NCBI GenBank assembly: GCA_903927685.1
Contig: CAIYOB010001152.1
Span: 1-25,751 of the forward strand
Source of the DNA: an uncultured Planctomycetaceae bacterium
GTDB lineage: Bacteria; Planctomycetota; Planctomycetia; Pirellulales; Pirellulaceae
Direction of reading: 5' to 3'
DNA: 25,751 nucleotides
Positions 16,489 through 24,342 of the stretch are shown one piece after another (position 1 is the first letter of the stretch; every line of letters begins with the position of its first letter). A program made the position numbers and the translations under genes. The notes beneath the pieces were generated by a model. The model made no database searches and was not told the origin of the DNA. It was given only the letters and a program-made list of their open reading frames with translations.

Positions 16489-16956
16489 CTAAGACGGGTT
16501 CGAGGAATCCGAGCCCCAACTCAACTGCGACAGAACCTGCAGCACGCCGTGCAACTGGGCCAACCGCGGGCCGAAGCGATCGACGAATTCGTTGAGCGCA
16601 AACTCGCCCTCCAGCAAATCCTCTTCGCTGTGCACAACTTCGTCGGTCAGGCTCTTGAGAAACTCGTTCTGCACGCGGTTCAAGGCTTCCGCAGCCCGTT
16701 TGCAGCGTTGGGCCAGCTTGGCATTGGCCTGCTTCCACTGGCCTAACTCGTATTGCCGCTGACGATGCACCACGTTCGTCTGCTGCAGGATCTCGGCCAG
16801 CAGTTTGTTCTGCTGTTCCTGGCCCATCACCAGGCGTTGCAGCAGGGCGATGACGACGTCCCCCTTGTCGACGTTGACCTTGGGAGCCCCTTCCGTCGAG
16901 GCGCCGACGACATCAATGTGAAACAGGGGAGGAACCTGGTGCGGATCGTAGGGCAT
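16489..16956 (-). CDS. Coiled-coil conserved unknown
   Basis: The protein is 155 residues with no signal peptide or membrane helix. The first ~25 residues are Pro-containing and probably extended (MPYDPHQVPPLFHIDVVG). From about residue 31 to 140 it is almost continuously helical, with heptad-like spacing of Leu, Val and Gln in DVVIALLQRLVMGQEQQNKL and QTNVVHRQRQYELGQWKQAN, followed by a second helical stretch rich in Glu and Leu. A coiled-coil dimer or adaptor is likely. No recognised family or catalytic motif. The ribosome binding site is weak. It is divergent from the gene at 17195, with a 238-bp shared upstream region that must hold promoters for both, though none was called with confidence. 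It may be in one transcript with the Fe-S oxidoreductase. Confidence 0.75.
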   Translation of the reverse strand: MPYDPHQVPPLFHIDVVGASTEGAPKVNVDKGDVVIALLQRLVMGQEQQNKLLAEILQQTNVVHRQRQYELGQWKQANAKLAQRCKRAAEALNRVQNEFLKSLTDEVVHSEEDLLEGEFALNEFVDRFGPRLAQLHGVLQVLSQLSWGSDSSNPS

Positions 16957-17194
16957 AGGATGACTCGCCTGTAGGATAAATGAGCCTGACCTCGGAGCAA
17001 CGAACTCGGTATCTCACGACCAGTATAGCCGTAGCTTGCCCAGCTTGTCGAGTCTCGGGGCGTTTCCCTATCCCCAGCCGACGCTAGCAGCCCGAGGCGG
17101 AGTCTTCCCCCAAACGCTACGGACGCTAAAGTCACAGCGGCAAGCCGCCCGATGTCATGGTGGGACAAATAACCGGAGAACCACCGCCGATATT

Positions 17195-17791
17195 ATGACA
17201 GCAAGCAGTTCGCGATCCACTCAGTCCGTTGGCTTCTTGACCGTGTGCGAGCACGAAGCGCAGGGCGCTTTTGGCGGCTATCTGATCCTGAATACCGTCG
17301 GCCGCCCCCTGGAGTTTCATTGCACCGCCCCGGTCCGGCCCAGCCGCGCCCAGGAGATCCTGTACGGAGCGACGCTGCAAGCCTACCTGCACGGCGAGCA
17401 GATCGGCCAGGCGCTGCTCGAGAAAGCCAAACTGACGCCGTTGGTGGTATTTACCGACTCGCCGGCGGTCTTGACGGTCCGCGGCTTCACTTCGTTGCCA
17501 GTGGCGTGCGTCATGGCTGCGGACGGCGAGTCGGCCCAGCAGACCGGCAGCCAGCCGGTCCACAAGTTGCGATGGGACGAGCAGCACGCCGGCCCGCCGA
17601 CGCCGTTCGCCCTGCGGCTGCATGCGTTTCACGTGGGCGGGCATCCCCTGGCGGTCCTGCAGGACCACGCCGAGGACGCGGAACTGATCGCCGAACGGTG
17701 GGAGCCGCTGGCCGCCGAATTTGATCTGCGGGAACCGTTCACCCGGATTCGCGAGGCGGTCGACGAGGCCCGACGCAGCGCAACTCGCTAG
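17195..17791 (+). CDS. Conserved unknown upstream of the SNF2 gene
   Basis: The product is 198 residues from the ATG at 17195. The binding site GGAGA is about 15 nt upstream, too far to be firm, so a later start is possible. It reads as a compact mixed alpha/beta protein: VGFLTVCEHEAQGAFGGYLI, NTVGRPLEFHCTAPVRPS, then a helix (AQEILYGATLQAYLHGEQIG) and a strand (LTPLVVFTDSPAVLTVRG). The C-terminal part is helical and acidic, with no signal peptide, membrane helix or recognised motif. The SNF2 gene starts 41 bp after its stop on the same strand, so the two are probably one operon. The 'GGYLILNTVGRPLEF' opening and 'ILYG' helix look conserved in kind, and I believe relatives occur in planctomycetes, but I cannot name the function. 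A partner or regulator of the SNF2 ATPase is a guess from position. Confidence 0.8.
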   Translation: MTASSSRSTQSVGFLTVCEHEAQGAFGGYLILNTVGRPLEFHCTAPVRPSRAQEILYGATLQAYLHGEQIGQALLEKAKLTPLVVFTDSPAVLTVRGFTSLPVACVMAADGESAQQTGSQPVHKLRWDEQHAGPPTPFALRLHAFHVGGHPLAVLQDHAEDAELIAERWEPLAAEFDLREPFTRIREAVDEARRSATR

Positions 17792-17832
17792 CTGCCACCG
17801 GCTGACGGCGCAAGTCCCAGGAAATCGCAAGC

Positions 17833-19614
17833 ATGGCATCGCCCTCCCAACCCACCGACCCGCGGCCGGATGTCTCACAACTGGATCTCCGGGTGCCCGT
17901 CGATCCGTTCAATACCGGCTGGAATGCCGCCATCGGCCGCCCGCCCAAAATCGTCGTGGAAGGTCCGGCTTTCGACGGCCAGGCCCCCAAGACCCTGTCC
18001 GTCCAGTTTCGGCGAGCGCCGATCAAGACGTTCAGCTTCACCTTTCCCGAGGCTCCCGCCTGGGCGCTGAAACCGCCGGCCGACAAGCCCGCGGCTCAGC
18101 CGCCGCAGGCCAACCCGCCCGCCAGCCAGCCGCCGGAACCGCGCCCGGACCGCCAGCCGACACGCATCGCGCCCCCCAAGGACGTGATCAAGCTCCAGGA
18201 CCGGCTGTACTACGTCTTGCAGCCGTCGCTGGAATCCCTGGTCGCGTCCAACTCGCTCGAGTTCCCGTTCGAGCCGTTCCCGTACCAAATGGAAGGCATC
18301 GCCTTTCTCTATTCCCGCTATACCGCCATCCTGGCCGATGAAATGGGGCTGGGCAAGACGATGCAGGCGATCAGCACCATCCGCCTGCTGCTGTGCGCCG
18401 GCGAAGTCCGCAACGTGCTGCTGATCTGTCCCAAACCGCTGGTGACCAACTGGCGGCGCGAGTTCTTGCAATGGGCCCCGGAGGTGCCGTTGGCGATCAT
18501 CGAAGGCGACCGCGTCCGCCGCGAATGGCAGTGGCGCCAAGAGCAGACGCCGGTCAAGATCGCCAATTACGAGCTGTTGATGCGGGACCGGGACGTGATC
18601 GTCGATCCCGACCTGCACTTCGATTTGGTCGTCCTGGACGAAGCCCAGCGGATCAAGAACCGCTCGAGCACGACCAGCCAAGTCGTCCGCGCAATCTCCC
18701 GGTCGCGGAACTGGGCCCTGACCGGGACGCCCATCGAGAACAGCTCGGAAGACCTGGTCGGCATCTTCGACTTTCTCGCCCACGGCTTCTTGTCGGCCGA
18801 TATGAAGCCGCGGCAAATGGCCAAGGTGACGCGCGACTACATCCTGCGGCGGACCAAGGACGCGGTCCTGACGGACATGCCGCCCAAGCTGTACCGCGAC
18901 GCGGAACTCGAACTGACCCCCGAACAGTTCGAGACGTATCAAATGGCCGAGCAGGAGGGCGTGCTGCGGCTGGAAGGCATGGGCGAGGGAATCACGATCC
19001 AACACGTGTTCGAACTCGTGTTGCGGCTCAAACAGGTCTGCAATTTCGACCCCGTCACCGGTGCCAGCAGCAAGCTGGAGCGGCTCGAAGCCGACCTCGA
19101 AGAGGTCGCTGCCAGCGGCCAGAAGGCGATCATCTTCAGCCAATGGGTCCACTGCCTGGATCGGCTGAAGGAACGCCTGCAACGGTTCGGCACGCTGGAG
19201 TATCACGGGCGGATCCCGTCCAAGCAGCGGGACGGCGTGATCGACCGGTTCCGCCACGATCCGGACAAGCACGTGATTCTGATGAGCTACGGGGCGGGCA
19301 GCGTCGGCCTGAATCTGCAATTCTGCCGGTATGTGTTCCTGTTCGACCGCTGGTGGAATCCGGCCATCGAGGACCAGGCGATCAACCGCGCCCACCGCAT
19401 CGGTGCCGCCGGCTCGGTGACCGTGACGCGCATGTTGACCGTCGGCACGATCGAGGAACGCATCAACCAGGTGCTCGAAGAAAAGCGGGCGCTGTTCGAC
19501 CAGATCTTCTCGCAGCACGAAGGCCCGCGGCAGAACGTCGGCCTGACCCAATCCGAGATCTTCGGGCTGTTCAACCTGCGGACGCCCAAAGGCCCGCTCC
19601 AGGCCGTGGCCTGA
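17833..19614 (+). CDS. SNF2-family DEAD/DEAH-box ATPase (helicase-like)
   Basis: The product is 593 residues. Residues 1-~120 are Pro-rich and low in complexity (PADKPAAQPPQANPPASQPP), a likely flexible arm. The two-lobed SNF2 core follows: motif I DEMGLGKT (169-176), motif Ia ILLICPKPLVTNW-like, motif II DEAQ (269-272), motif III ALTGTPIENS, then lobe two with IIFSQWVHCLDRLKERL, MSYGAGSVGLNLQ and motif VI INRAHRIG (517-524). Members use ATP to move along double-stranded DNA and remodel or displace bound proteins. The motif VI Gln usual after 'RAHRIG' is Ala here (AHRIGAAG). No additional DNA-binding, bromo- or SWIM domain is seen. It probably shares a transcript with the unknown gene 41 bp upstream. 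The family is certain; the cellular role is not. Confidence 0.95.
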   Translation: MASPSQPTDPRPDVSQLDLRVPVDPFNTGWNAAIGRPPKIVVEGPAFDGQAPKTLSVQFRRAPIKTFSFTFPEAPAWALKPPADKPAAQPPQANPPASQPPEPRPDRQPTRIAPPKDVIKLQDRLYYVLQPSLESLVASNSLEFPFEPFPYQMEGIAFLYSRYTAILADEMGLGKTMQAISTIRLLLCAGEVRNVLLICPKPLVTNWRREFLQWAPEVPLAIIEGDRVRREWQWRQEQTPVKIANYELLMRDRDVIVDPDLHFDLVVLDEAQRIKNRSSTTSQVVRAISRSRNWALTGTPIENSSEDLVGIFDFLAHGFLSADMKPRQMAKVTRDYILRRTKDAVLTDMPPKLYRDAELELTPEQFETYQMAEQEGVLRLEGMGEGITIQHVFELVLRLKQVCNFDPVTGASSKLERLEADLEEVAASGQKAIIFSQWVHCLDRLKERLQRFGTLEYHGRIPSKQRDGVIDRFRHDPDKHVILMSYGAGSVGLNLQFCRYVFLFDRWWNPAIEDQAINRAHRIGAAGSVTVTRMLTVGTIEERINQVLEEKRALFDQIFSQHEGPRQNVGLTQSEIFGLFNLRTPKGPLQAVA

Positions 19615-20097
19615 GGCCGGCGGCCCGCTGTCAGGGTGCCGGGGGGCGAGCACCGCGAGCCCCCGGAATCCCCGCGGACGGTGGGCTCGATGCAGTCGAC
19701 CACCGCCGCCCGGGCAAACATCCGTCCGTCACCTTGTGCCATTTGGCACGGGGCCGGCGGCGACCGCGAAAACGGGCAACCTCGAAGACAGCCGTCGATC
19801 CGCTGTGCTGCCGTTACGGGCGGCAGGACCGTTGCCCTTCTTGTCGTCGCGCACGCCGGAATTTTCTCCACATAATCCGCATTTTTTCTGCAGCTGCCCG
19901 CCCGCGGCCGCGCGGGAAACGCGGTTCGTGACCTACACTTTCCCAGCGGCGGATACAGGGCTCCCCGAACCGCACCACCTTAGGATTTAACCCCCACGGA
20001 GCCCCCGCCGCTCTCGTCGCATCCGCTCGATCCGCTAGTACGCCGCAGCCGGCCGCGGACTGATCGCCCGCTCGGCTGGGCTCGTCTCGATTCACGG
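19615..20097. other. Non-coding gap after the SNF2 gene
   Basis: I see no convincing gene in this 480-bp stretch. A GC hairpin at 19639-19666 (CCGGGGGGC / GCCCCCGG) could help end SNF2 transcription but has no T-run. GTGCCATTTGGCAC at 19736 is a small inverted repeat. A few short open frames on both strands have no binding site or recognisable content. A small RNA ending at the hairpin at 20098-20131 remains possible. Confidence 0.5.
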
Positions 20098-20131
20098 CCG
20101 CAGGTCTTCGGCGGGCGCCGAAGACCTGCGG
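20098..20131 (+). terminator. Perfect 15-bp hairpin, possible terminator
   Basis: CCGCAGGTCTTCGGC, a 4-base GGGC loop and the exact complement GCCGAAGACCTGCGG form a stable hairpin. It is followed by CCGGTCTCTTTTCG, so a weak T-run lies about 10 bases later. It could end plus-strand transcription coming from the SNF2 gene 480 bp away or from an unannotated small RNA. The orientation is a judgement. Confidence 0.5.
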
Positions 20132-20164
20132 CCGGTCTCTTTTCGCCGGTGCCCGGCAAGAAAT

Positions 20165-20201
20165 GAAAAACGGCCAAGTCGGCGCCACGCCGACCTGGCC
20201 G
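20165..20201 (-). terminator. Intrinsic terminator of the cysteine-rich lipoprotein gene
   Basis: On the minus strand a 14-bp stem (one G-U pair) with a 3-base loop, 20171-20201, is directly followed by TTTTTC (20165-20170). It lies about 100 bp beyond the lipoprotein stop at 20302, on the same strand, and is the clearest intrinsic terminator in the window. Confidence 0.85.
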
Positions 20202-20301
20202 ATCCATCGAGGAGAGTCAAACAGATGCCAATGCGTTCAATCGGTCGTTGACTTGTCTGACGGGGCGCCTTCCGCTGCCCCGTTCGCTTGGCTGCCGGCG
20301 G

Positions 20302-20958
20302 CTATTTCCGGCGTACGGTGGTCGTCCGGTGGCTGGCCGGCAGGTGCTTCACCGTCCGAGTCGGCGTGCCCGACGCGCTGGCGGTCCGGCTGGTGCGTTT
20401 GACCGACGCCTGCTTCGCCGGCTCGGTTTCCGGAGCCGCCTCGGGCTCCGCATCGGGCTTGGGCGTGGGCAGCGTCTCCTCGATCACTTCCTCGCCAGGC
20501 AGCATCGTGTCATAGGAGTCGGCACAGTCCTCACAGCCTTCGTCGTAGCCCAGATCATACCCCATTCCGTAGCCGGCCGGAGCATAGCGATAGCCCCACA
20601 GATGCGCCAAGCCTCGAAGCGGATTCCAGAAGCCGCAGCCACCGCCGCACTCGGCGGCTCCACAGCTGTCACACGCGCCGCACGATTCGCAGTCGCCCGC
20701 GGGCGGGTCGCTGGCCCACTCACCCCAATACACGTCGCCACAGCCCGCACCGCAGGTCAGCGCCGACTTGGCGCGGCCCCACAGCCAGGGATGGTGGCAC
20801 AGGCCGGGCTGGCATTCGCCGCATGTTTCGTAGCCGCCGGTCCCGCAGCTATCGCAGCCGACTCCGGCGCCGCAGCCCCCATGTTGAGTCAAGCAACATC
20901 CACTCCCAAACAGGCCGCTGGCCAACAGCACGAGGCCGCACGCAAGTCGCATTCGCAT
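20302..20958 (-). CDS. Cysteine-rich lipoprotein-like small protein
   Basis: The product is 218 residues from the ATG at 20958, with GGAAA a few bases upstream (CGAAAGGAAACCAACATG). The N-terminus LACGLVLLASGLFGSGC reads as a lipoprotein signal with Cys21 as the lipidation site, although the residue at -3 is Gly, less usual. The mature part from Cys21 to about residue 150 holds 18 cysteines, several as CxxC pairs (GCDSCG, TCGEC, CESCGACDSCG, GCEDC), with Gly- and Tyr-rich segments (YAPAGYGMGYDLGYDEG). An acidic Pro/Glu stretch (PTPKPDAEPEAAPETEPA) and a basic Thr/Ser/Arg tail follow. It is likely a disulfide-stabilised or metal-binding envelope protein of a kind common in planctomycetes; no enzymatic motif is seen. 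The 20959-21127 upstream region probably carries its promoter, with R1 further upstream. Confidence 0.75.
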   Translation of the reverse strand: MRMRLACGLVLLASGLFGSGCCLTQHGGCGAGVGCDSCGTGGYETCGECQPGLCHHPWLWGRAKSALTCGAGCGDVYWGEWASDPPAGDCESCGACDSCGAAECGGGCGFWNPLRGLAHLWGYRYAPAGYGMGYDLGYDEGCEDCADSYDTMLPGEEVIEETLPTPKPDAEPEAAPETEPAKQASVKRTSRTASASGTPTRTVKHLPASHRTTTVRRK

Positions 20959-21127
20959 GTTGGTTTCCTTTCGATGTCCGCCATCCAATCCCCGCACCTT
21001 GGGAACTGCACAGGCATTTATCGGCCGGAGAATCGCTGGAATCGAGAAATTCCCTATAACCCGCAAAGTTTCCCCAAAAAGCCAGGTCCCACCGGCCTTT
21101 CCGCTCGGCGGCAGCCGGCGGCCCAGA

Positions 21128-21263
21128 GCGTTGTTCAGGCCATAGGTCGGGGTGCCTGGGGTCGAGTGCAGCGAGCCCCCAGAGGCAAGACATGGAGGCT
21201 CGCCACTCGTACCTCGTGGCTCGACCCCAGGCACCCAACCCCAATTCTCAGCCTGGACAACGC
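21128..21263 (-). repeat. R1 hairpin repeat, copy 2 (136 bp)
   Basis: This is the reverse-complement copy of 10389-10524. Read on the minus strand, the central arms GGGGTCGAGCCACGAGG and TACGAGTGGCGAGCC are identical to copy 1, as is CTGGGGGCTCGCTGCACTCG. Differences sit in the loop and near the ends. One stem change is a C-to-T that still allows a G-U pair. It lies 169 bp upstream of the lipoprotein gene in the same orientation that copy 1 has towards its own downstream gene. Confidence 0.85.
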
Positions 21264-21285
21264 ACTGGATCGGGTGCTCCGCAGA

Positions 21286-21341
21286 AGTGTCGTCTTTCGC
21301 TCAGCGGAAAAACGTCCTTTCGCGGAGCAAAAGGCGACAAT
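21286..21341 (+). repeat. R2 short hairpin repeat, copy 1 (56 bp)
   Basis: Starting AGTGTCGTCTTTCGCTC and ending GGAGCAAAAGGCGACAAT, this matches 24343-24398 over the same 56 bases. The ends GTCGTCTTTCGCT and AGCAAAAGGCGAC nearly pair, giving an imperfect palindrome. It begins 22 bp after R1 copy 2. No coding content. Confidence 0.75.
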
Positions 21342-21476
21342 CTGACAGTGATTCCTCGAACGACGCTAGCCCGCGAGCCGCCGGGCGGTTGCCGCGCGTT
21401 GCGTGGGCCGCGAGAGGTTGGTACCATCGAGCCAACTGTCCGGGCGTGCCAGCGCCGTCCGGTCCCTGCCCATCCC

Positions 21477-21481
21477 AGGAG
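21477..21481 (+). promoter_or_regulatory. Ribosome binding site of the Gfo/Idh/MocA gene
   Basis: AGGAG lies 8 nt before the ATG at 21490, which is followed at once by the Tat signal. It settles this start over upstream codons. Confidence 0.7.
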
Positions 21482-21489
21482 CGCCGATC

Positions 21490-22776
21490 ATGACTGCAGT
21501 CACCTCATCCCGCCGGGAATTCCTCAAAGCGACGTCGTGGACGATGGCGGGGGCTGCCTGGGCGGCCAGTGCCGGCCTCGCGCGGACGGCCCACGCGGCC
21601 GGCAGCGACCAGATTCGCGTCGCCGTGATCGGCGCCGGCGGCCGCGGCACCGGAGCGGCCGCGAATTGCCTCGAGGCGGATCCGGCGGTCCGGATCATCG
21701 CGCTCGCGGACGCCTTCCAGGATCGGATCGACGCCGCGTTGGCGATGCTGGGCGGCAAGTTCGGAAGCCGCGTCGATGTGCCGGCGGAGCGGCAGTTTGT
21801 CGGTCTGGCGGCTTACCAACAGGCCCTGGCCTGCGACGTGGAAGTGGTCATCCTGGCCACACCGCCGGGCTTTCGGCCCGCTCAGTACGCGGCGGCCGTC
21901 CAAGCGGGCAAACACGTGTTCATGGAAAAACCGCTGGCCGTCGACGCGCCCGGCTATCGGTCCTTGCTGGAAACGAACCGCCAGGCGGACGACAAGGGCT
22001 TGAAGGTCGTCGTGGGGCTACAGCGGCATCACCAAACTCGCTACCTGGAGGGCCTGCAGCGGATCCACCAGGGCCAGTTCGGCGAGATCGAATACGTGCG
22101 CGTCTACTGGAACGGCGGCCCGATCTGGATCAAGCCGCGTCAGCCCGACTGGTCCGAGATGGAGTACCAGCTCCGCAACTGGAACGTGTTCCGCTGGCTG
22201 TCGGGGGACCACATCTGCGAACAGCATATCCACAATCTGGACGTGGGCTTGTGGGCGCTGGGGGGCCAGCATCCGGTCGAGGCCCAGGGCATGGGGGGGC
22301 GCGAGAAGCGCAAGGGCCGGGACCAGGGACATATCTTCGACCATCACGCTGTCGAATTCACGTTCGCCAACGGCGTGAAGATGCTCAGCCAATGCCGGCA
22401 GATGGCCGGCGTCATGACCAAGGTGTCCGAAGCCGTGCACGGAACCAAGGGCGTCTGGATCAGCGACGACCCGGGCGAATCCGGTGACAACCCGTATCTC
22501 CAGGAGCACGTGGACCTGATCGCCGCGATCCGTTCCGGCGCCAAGTTGAACGAGGGCTGGCACGGCGCGGTCAGCAGCATGACGGCGATCTTGGGACGCA
22601 TGGCAACGTACAGCGGCCAGCTGGTCACGTGGGACGACGCCGTGCAGAAAGGCCCGCGCGAGACGCCCGAGATACTGGCCCTGGACGCCGTGCCGCCCGT
22701 CCTACCCGACGCCGCCGGCCTGTACGACCACGCGGCGCCCGTACCCGGCGTGTACCAGCCGTTCGAAACCGCCTGA
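21490..22776 (+). CDS. Tat-exported Gfo/Idh/MocA-family oxidoreductase
   Basis: The product is 428 residues. It starts with a twin-arginine signal, SSRREFLKATSW (R8, R9), and a hydrophobic Ala-rich stretch ending near AHA at about residue 36. The Rossmann fold follows with VIGAGGRGTG (G48, G50, G53 region) for NAD(P). The conserved EKP is at 146-148 (MEKPLAVD), and the C-terminal sugar-binding domain has GDHICEQHIHNLDVGLW (H246, H248, D251). The family oxidises or reduces sugars and related polyols with NAD(P); export of the folded, cofactor-loaded enzyme fits the Tat signal and is common in planctomycetes. The substrate is unknown. It sits downstream of R1 and R2 and directly upstream of a cas1-like fragment. 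Confidence 0.94.
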   Translation: MTAVTSSRREFLKATSWTMAGAAWAASAGLARTAHAAGSDQIRVAVIGAGGRGTGAAANCLEADPAVRIIALADAFQDRIDAALAMLGGKFGSRVDVPAERQFVGLAAYQQALACDVEVVILATPPGFRPAQYAAAVQAGKHVFMEKPLAVDAPGYRSLLETNRQADDKGLKVVVGLQRHHQTRYLEGLQRIHQGQFGEIEYVRVYWNGGPIWIKPRQPDWSEMEYQLRNWNVFRWLSGDHICEQHIHNLDVGLWALGGQHPVEAQGMGGREKRKGRDQGHIFDHHAVEFTFANGVKMLSQCRQMAGVMTKVSEAVHGTKGVWISDDPGESGDNPYLQEHVDLIAAIRSGAKLNEGWHGAVSSMTAILGRMATYSGQLVTWDDAVQKGPRETPEILALDAVPPVLPDAAGLYDHAAPVPGVYQPFETA

Positions 22777-22795
22777 CGGGGCCGGGAGCGAGCCC

Positions 22796-23095
22796 ATGCA
22801 GCTGATCATCAACACGTTCGGGACCGGCCTGCGGCGGAAAGGCGACCGGCTGGTCGTCAAGTCGCCCGCTGCAGAACGCCCCGTCGAAATCTCGGCGCAC
22901 AAGAATCTCTTGATTCCAAGAAACAGCGTTAGCTGCAGTCCTCGGAGCCGTAACCGTCGAGGCTGGCCTCGCGCCAGAAAAATCTTGTCCAGTTTGCCCT
23001 GTTTTACCATGATTTCGCCGACGTCAGAGTGGAGTAACCTGCTTCGTGCACGGAGGCACGTCGTTGGTCGGGGTTGTTTCGGAGGAATTCGATAG
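22796..23095 (+). pseudogene. Truncated cas1 start (CRISPR adaptation integrase remnant)
   Basis: The frame opens at an ATG at 22796, with GGGAG a few bases upstream, and runs to TAG at 23093-23095. The first ~38 residues, MQLIINTFGTGLRRKGDRLV then VKSPAAERPVEISAHK, resemble the N-terminal beta strands of Cas1 ('MQL.I.T.G..L..KG......' and '..SAHK..SILI'). After NLLIPRNSVS the translation turns into Arg/Ser-rich sequence with no Cas1 character. The catalytic Glu, His and Asp residues of Cas1, which lie in the C-terminal half, are therefore absent. Cas1 normally has about 300-350 residues. No cas2, other cas gene or repeat array was seen in the window. It is probably a break or deletion remnant; the similarity is judged by eye and needs a profile search. 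Confidence 0.5.
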
Positions 23096-23482
23096 ATTGT
23101 GGGCGAAGCGTATCCTGAGTTGGCTGAGAGAACTGGTGATGCGAGGATTCGCCGGCCCGGCGGGGGACGCCATCGTCTCACGGAACGCGGTCCAGGGGGG
23201 CGGCGGAGGAGGTGCGAGAGGTGCCCCTTTCCACGAATCCGGGGAATCTCGCCAACGTCCAGAACGCACCCAGCGTCAGAAAAGACCAAGACGCTGACCT
23301 GTAAGAAAACGCCTGCGCTGTGACCGCGAAGCGGCTTAGTTCATCGAGGCAGTTAGTTGCTTCGAGATCCCCCCCGCGCAACGAGTCAGGCGGTCCGAGG
23401 ACTGGAAAGCTCGATGTCCGATTGCGGACGCGCATCAGCTGCGCCCAGCAGACCCCTGTTCGTCCGAGGATTCCGGTTCTGT
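23096..23482. other. Non-coding or decayed stretch
   Basis: No gene is recognised. Short open frames on either strand have Arg/Ser/Pro-rich, low-quality translations without binding sites. A Gly-coding run (GGGGGGCGGCGGAGGAGG near 23196) is low in complexity. It may include debris from the event that cut cas1. Confidence 0.45.
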
Positions 23483-24052
23483 CTAATTTCGTTCTAGGTA
23501 CTCCTGAATGCTCTTCCTCGCGTCAGTTGGCAAGGAATCTACACTGCGTAGCTTCTCAATCGAATTTTCCCGTACGGAGTCGAGTCGGGCGAGGCCACGG
23601 AGAACGTACAACTCATCGTTCTTTAGGCACACAATGTACTCCGTCTCCCGCGTGTTGCCGTAGTCGAAGCCGAAAGCACGTCGAACGACAAAGAAACCAT
23701 CGGCCGGCCGTATCGTGATGTGGCTCCGTTGGACGTCCCACTTGCCACTAAGAGGGTAAACGAACCATGTTTCGTTGTCATCAACATGCAGATACGCCTC
23801 GCCAAGTCGTTCGTTGGGAATCACGCCCTCGACGACTCGCCAAGTCCCCTGGATCTTCCGCGTCGCCATTCTTGCCGGACGGAATTCGTACCACCAAATG
23901 ACCGTCGGAACGGTTGCTGCGTAGAGGAGCAACCAGCGAAACCTGAAGAGGGCTCGTACAATCCCAGTTCGCGCTGAGTCGGTGTGGGACCGGGGAGGCG
24001 GTGATCCCGGGTCCGAGCGATCGCGCCATTCTGCATCAGTATTAGGTGTCAC
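23483..24052 (-). CDS. Small single-span membrane protein, unknown
   Basis: The product is 189 residues if started at the GTG at 24052 (AGGA lies only 2 nt before it, so the start is uncertain). About 30 polar residues precede one membrane helix with a basic start, FRFRWLLLYAATVPTVIWWY. The following domain, KIQGTWRVVEGVIPNE, FVYPLSGKWDV and HITIRPADGFFVVRRAFGFD, reads as a small beta-barrel-like domain; 'IQGTWRVVEG' recalls the planctomycete TIGR03067 repeat-type domain ('LQGTW.VV..'). The C-terminal ~40 residues are helical and charged. The neighbouring DNA is lower in GC than the flanks. The topology suggests an inner-membrane protein with an extracytoplasmic domain. It has no close gene partner. 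Function unknown. Confidence 0.62.
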   Translation of the reverse strand: MTPNTDAEWRDRSDPGSPPPRSHTDSARTGIVRALFRFRWLLLYAATVPTVIWWYEFRPARMATRKIQGTWRVVEGVIPNERLGEAYLHVDDNETWFVYPLSGKWDVQRSHITIRPADGFFVVRRAFGFDYGNTRETEYIVCLKNDELYVLRGLARLDSVRENSIEKLRSVDSLPTDARKSIQEYLERN

Positions 24053-24342
24053 GTTCCTGTCGCAGTTCGAGTTCCGCCGCTGTCAGACCAAGGCGTGGGG
24101 CGACGGGGACATGCGGAAACCCATCCGGCCCGAAAACGCATACTATCTAATTTAGAGATTCTATCGCGGGGGATCGGGCATGGGAAGCAAAGCTCCACCG
24201 TCGTGGGCGGATCGGCACGGGAGGGCGGGGGACGCGACGCTTGCCCCTTGGCCGTTGACGAGCTGCCTGGGCGATGATGCCACAATCCGATCGGATTGAA
24301 TCTGTGTACGCCGTTGATCACGTACGCATCGTTCGAAAGGCA

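Noticed and set aside
17875..19653. A 592-codon minus-strand open frame opposite the SNF2 gene
   Set aside because: It mirrors the SNF2 coding sequence and reads as low-quality sequence; the plus-strand motifs I to VI settle the coding strand.
23046..23297. An 83-codon plus-strand frame after the cas1 fragment
   Set aside because: It has no ATG-with-binding-site start, ends in a Gly/Arg/Gln-rich low-complexity run, and shows no Cas1 or reverse-transcriptase motif.
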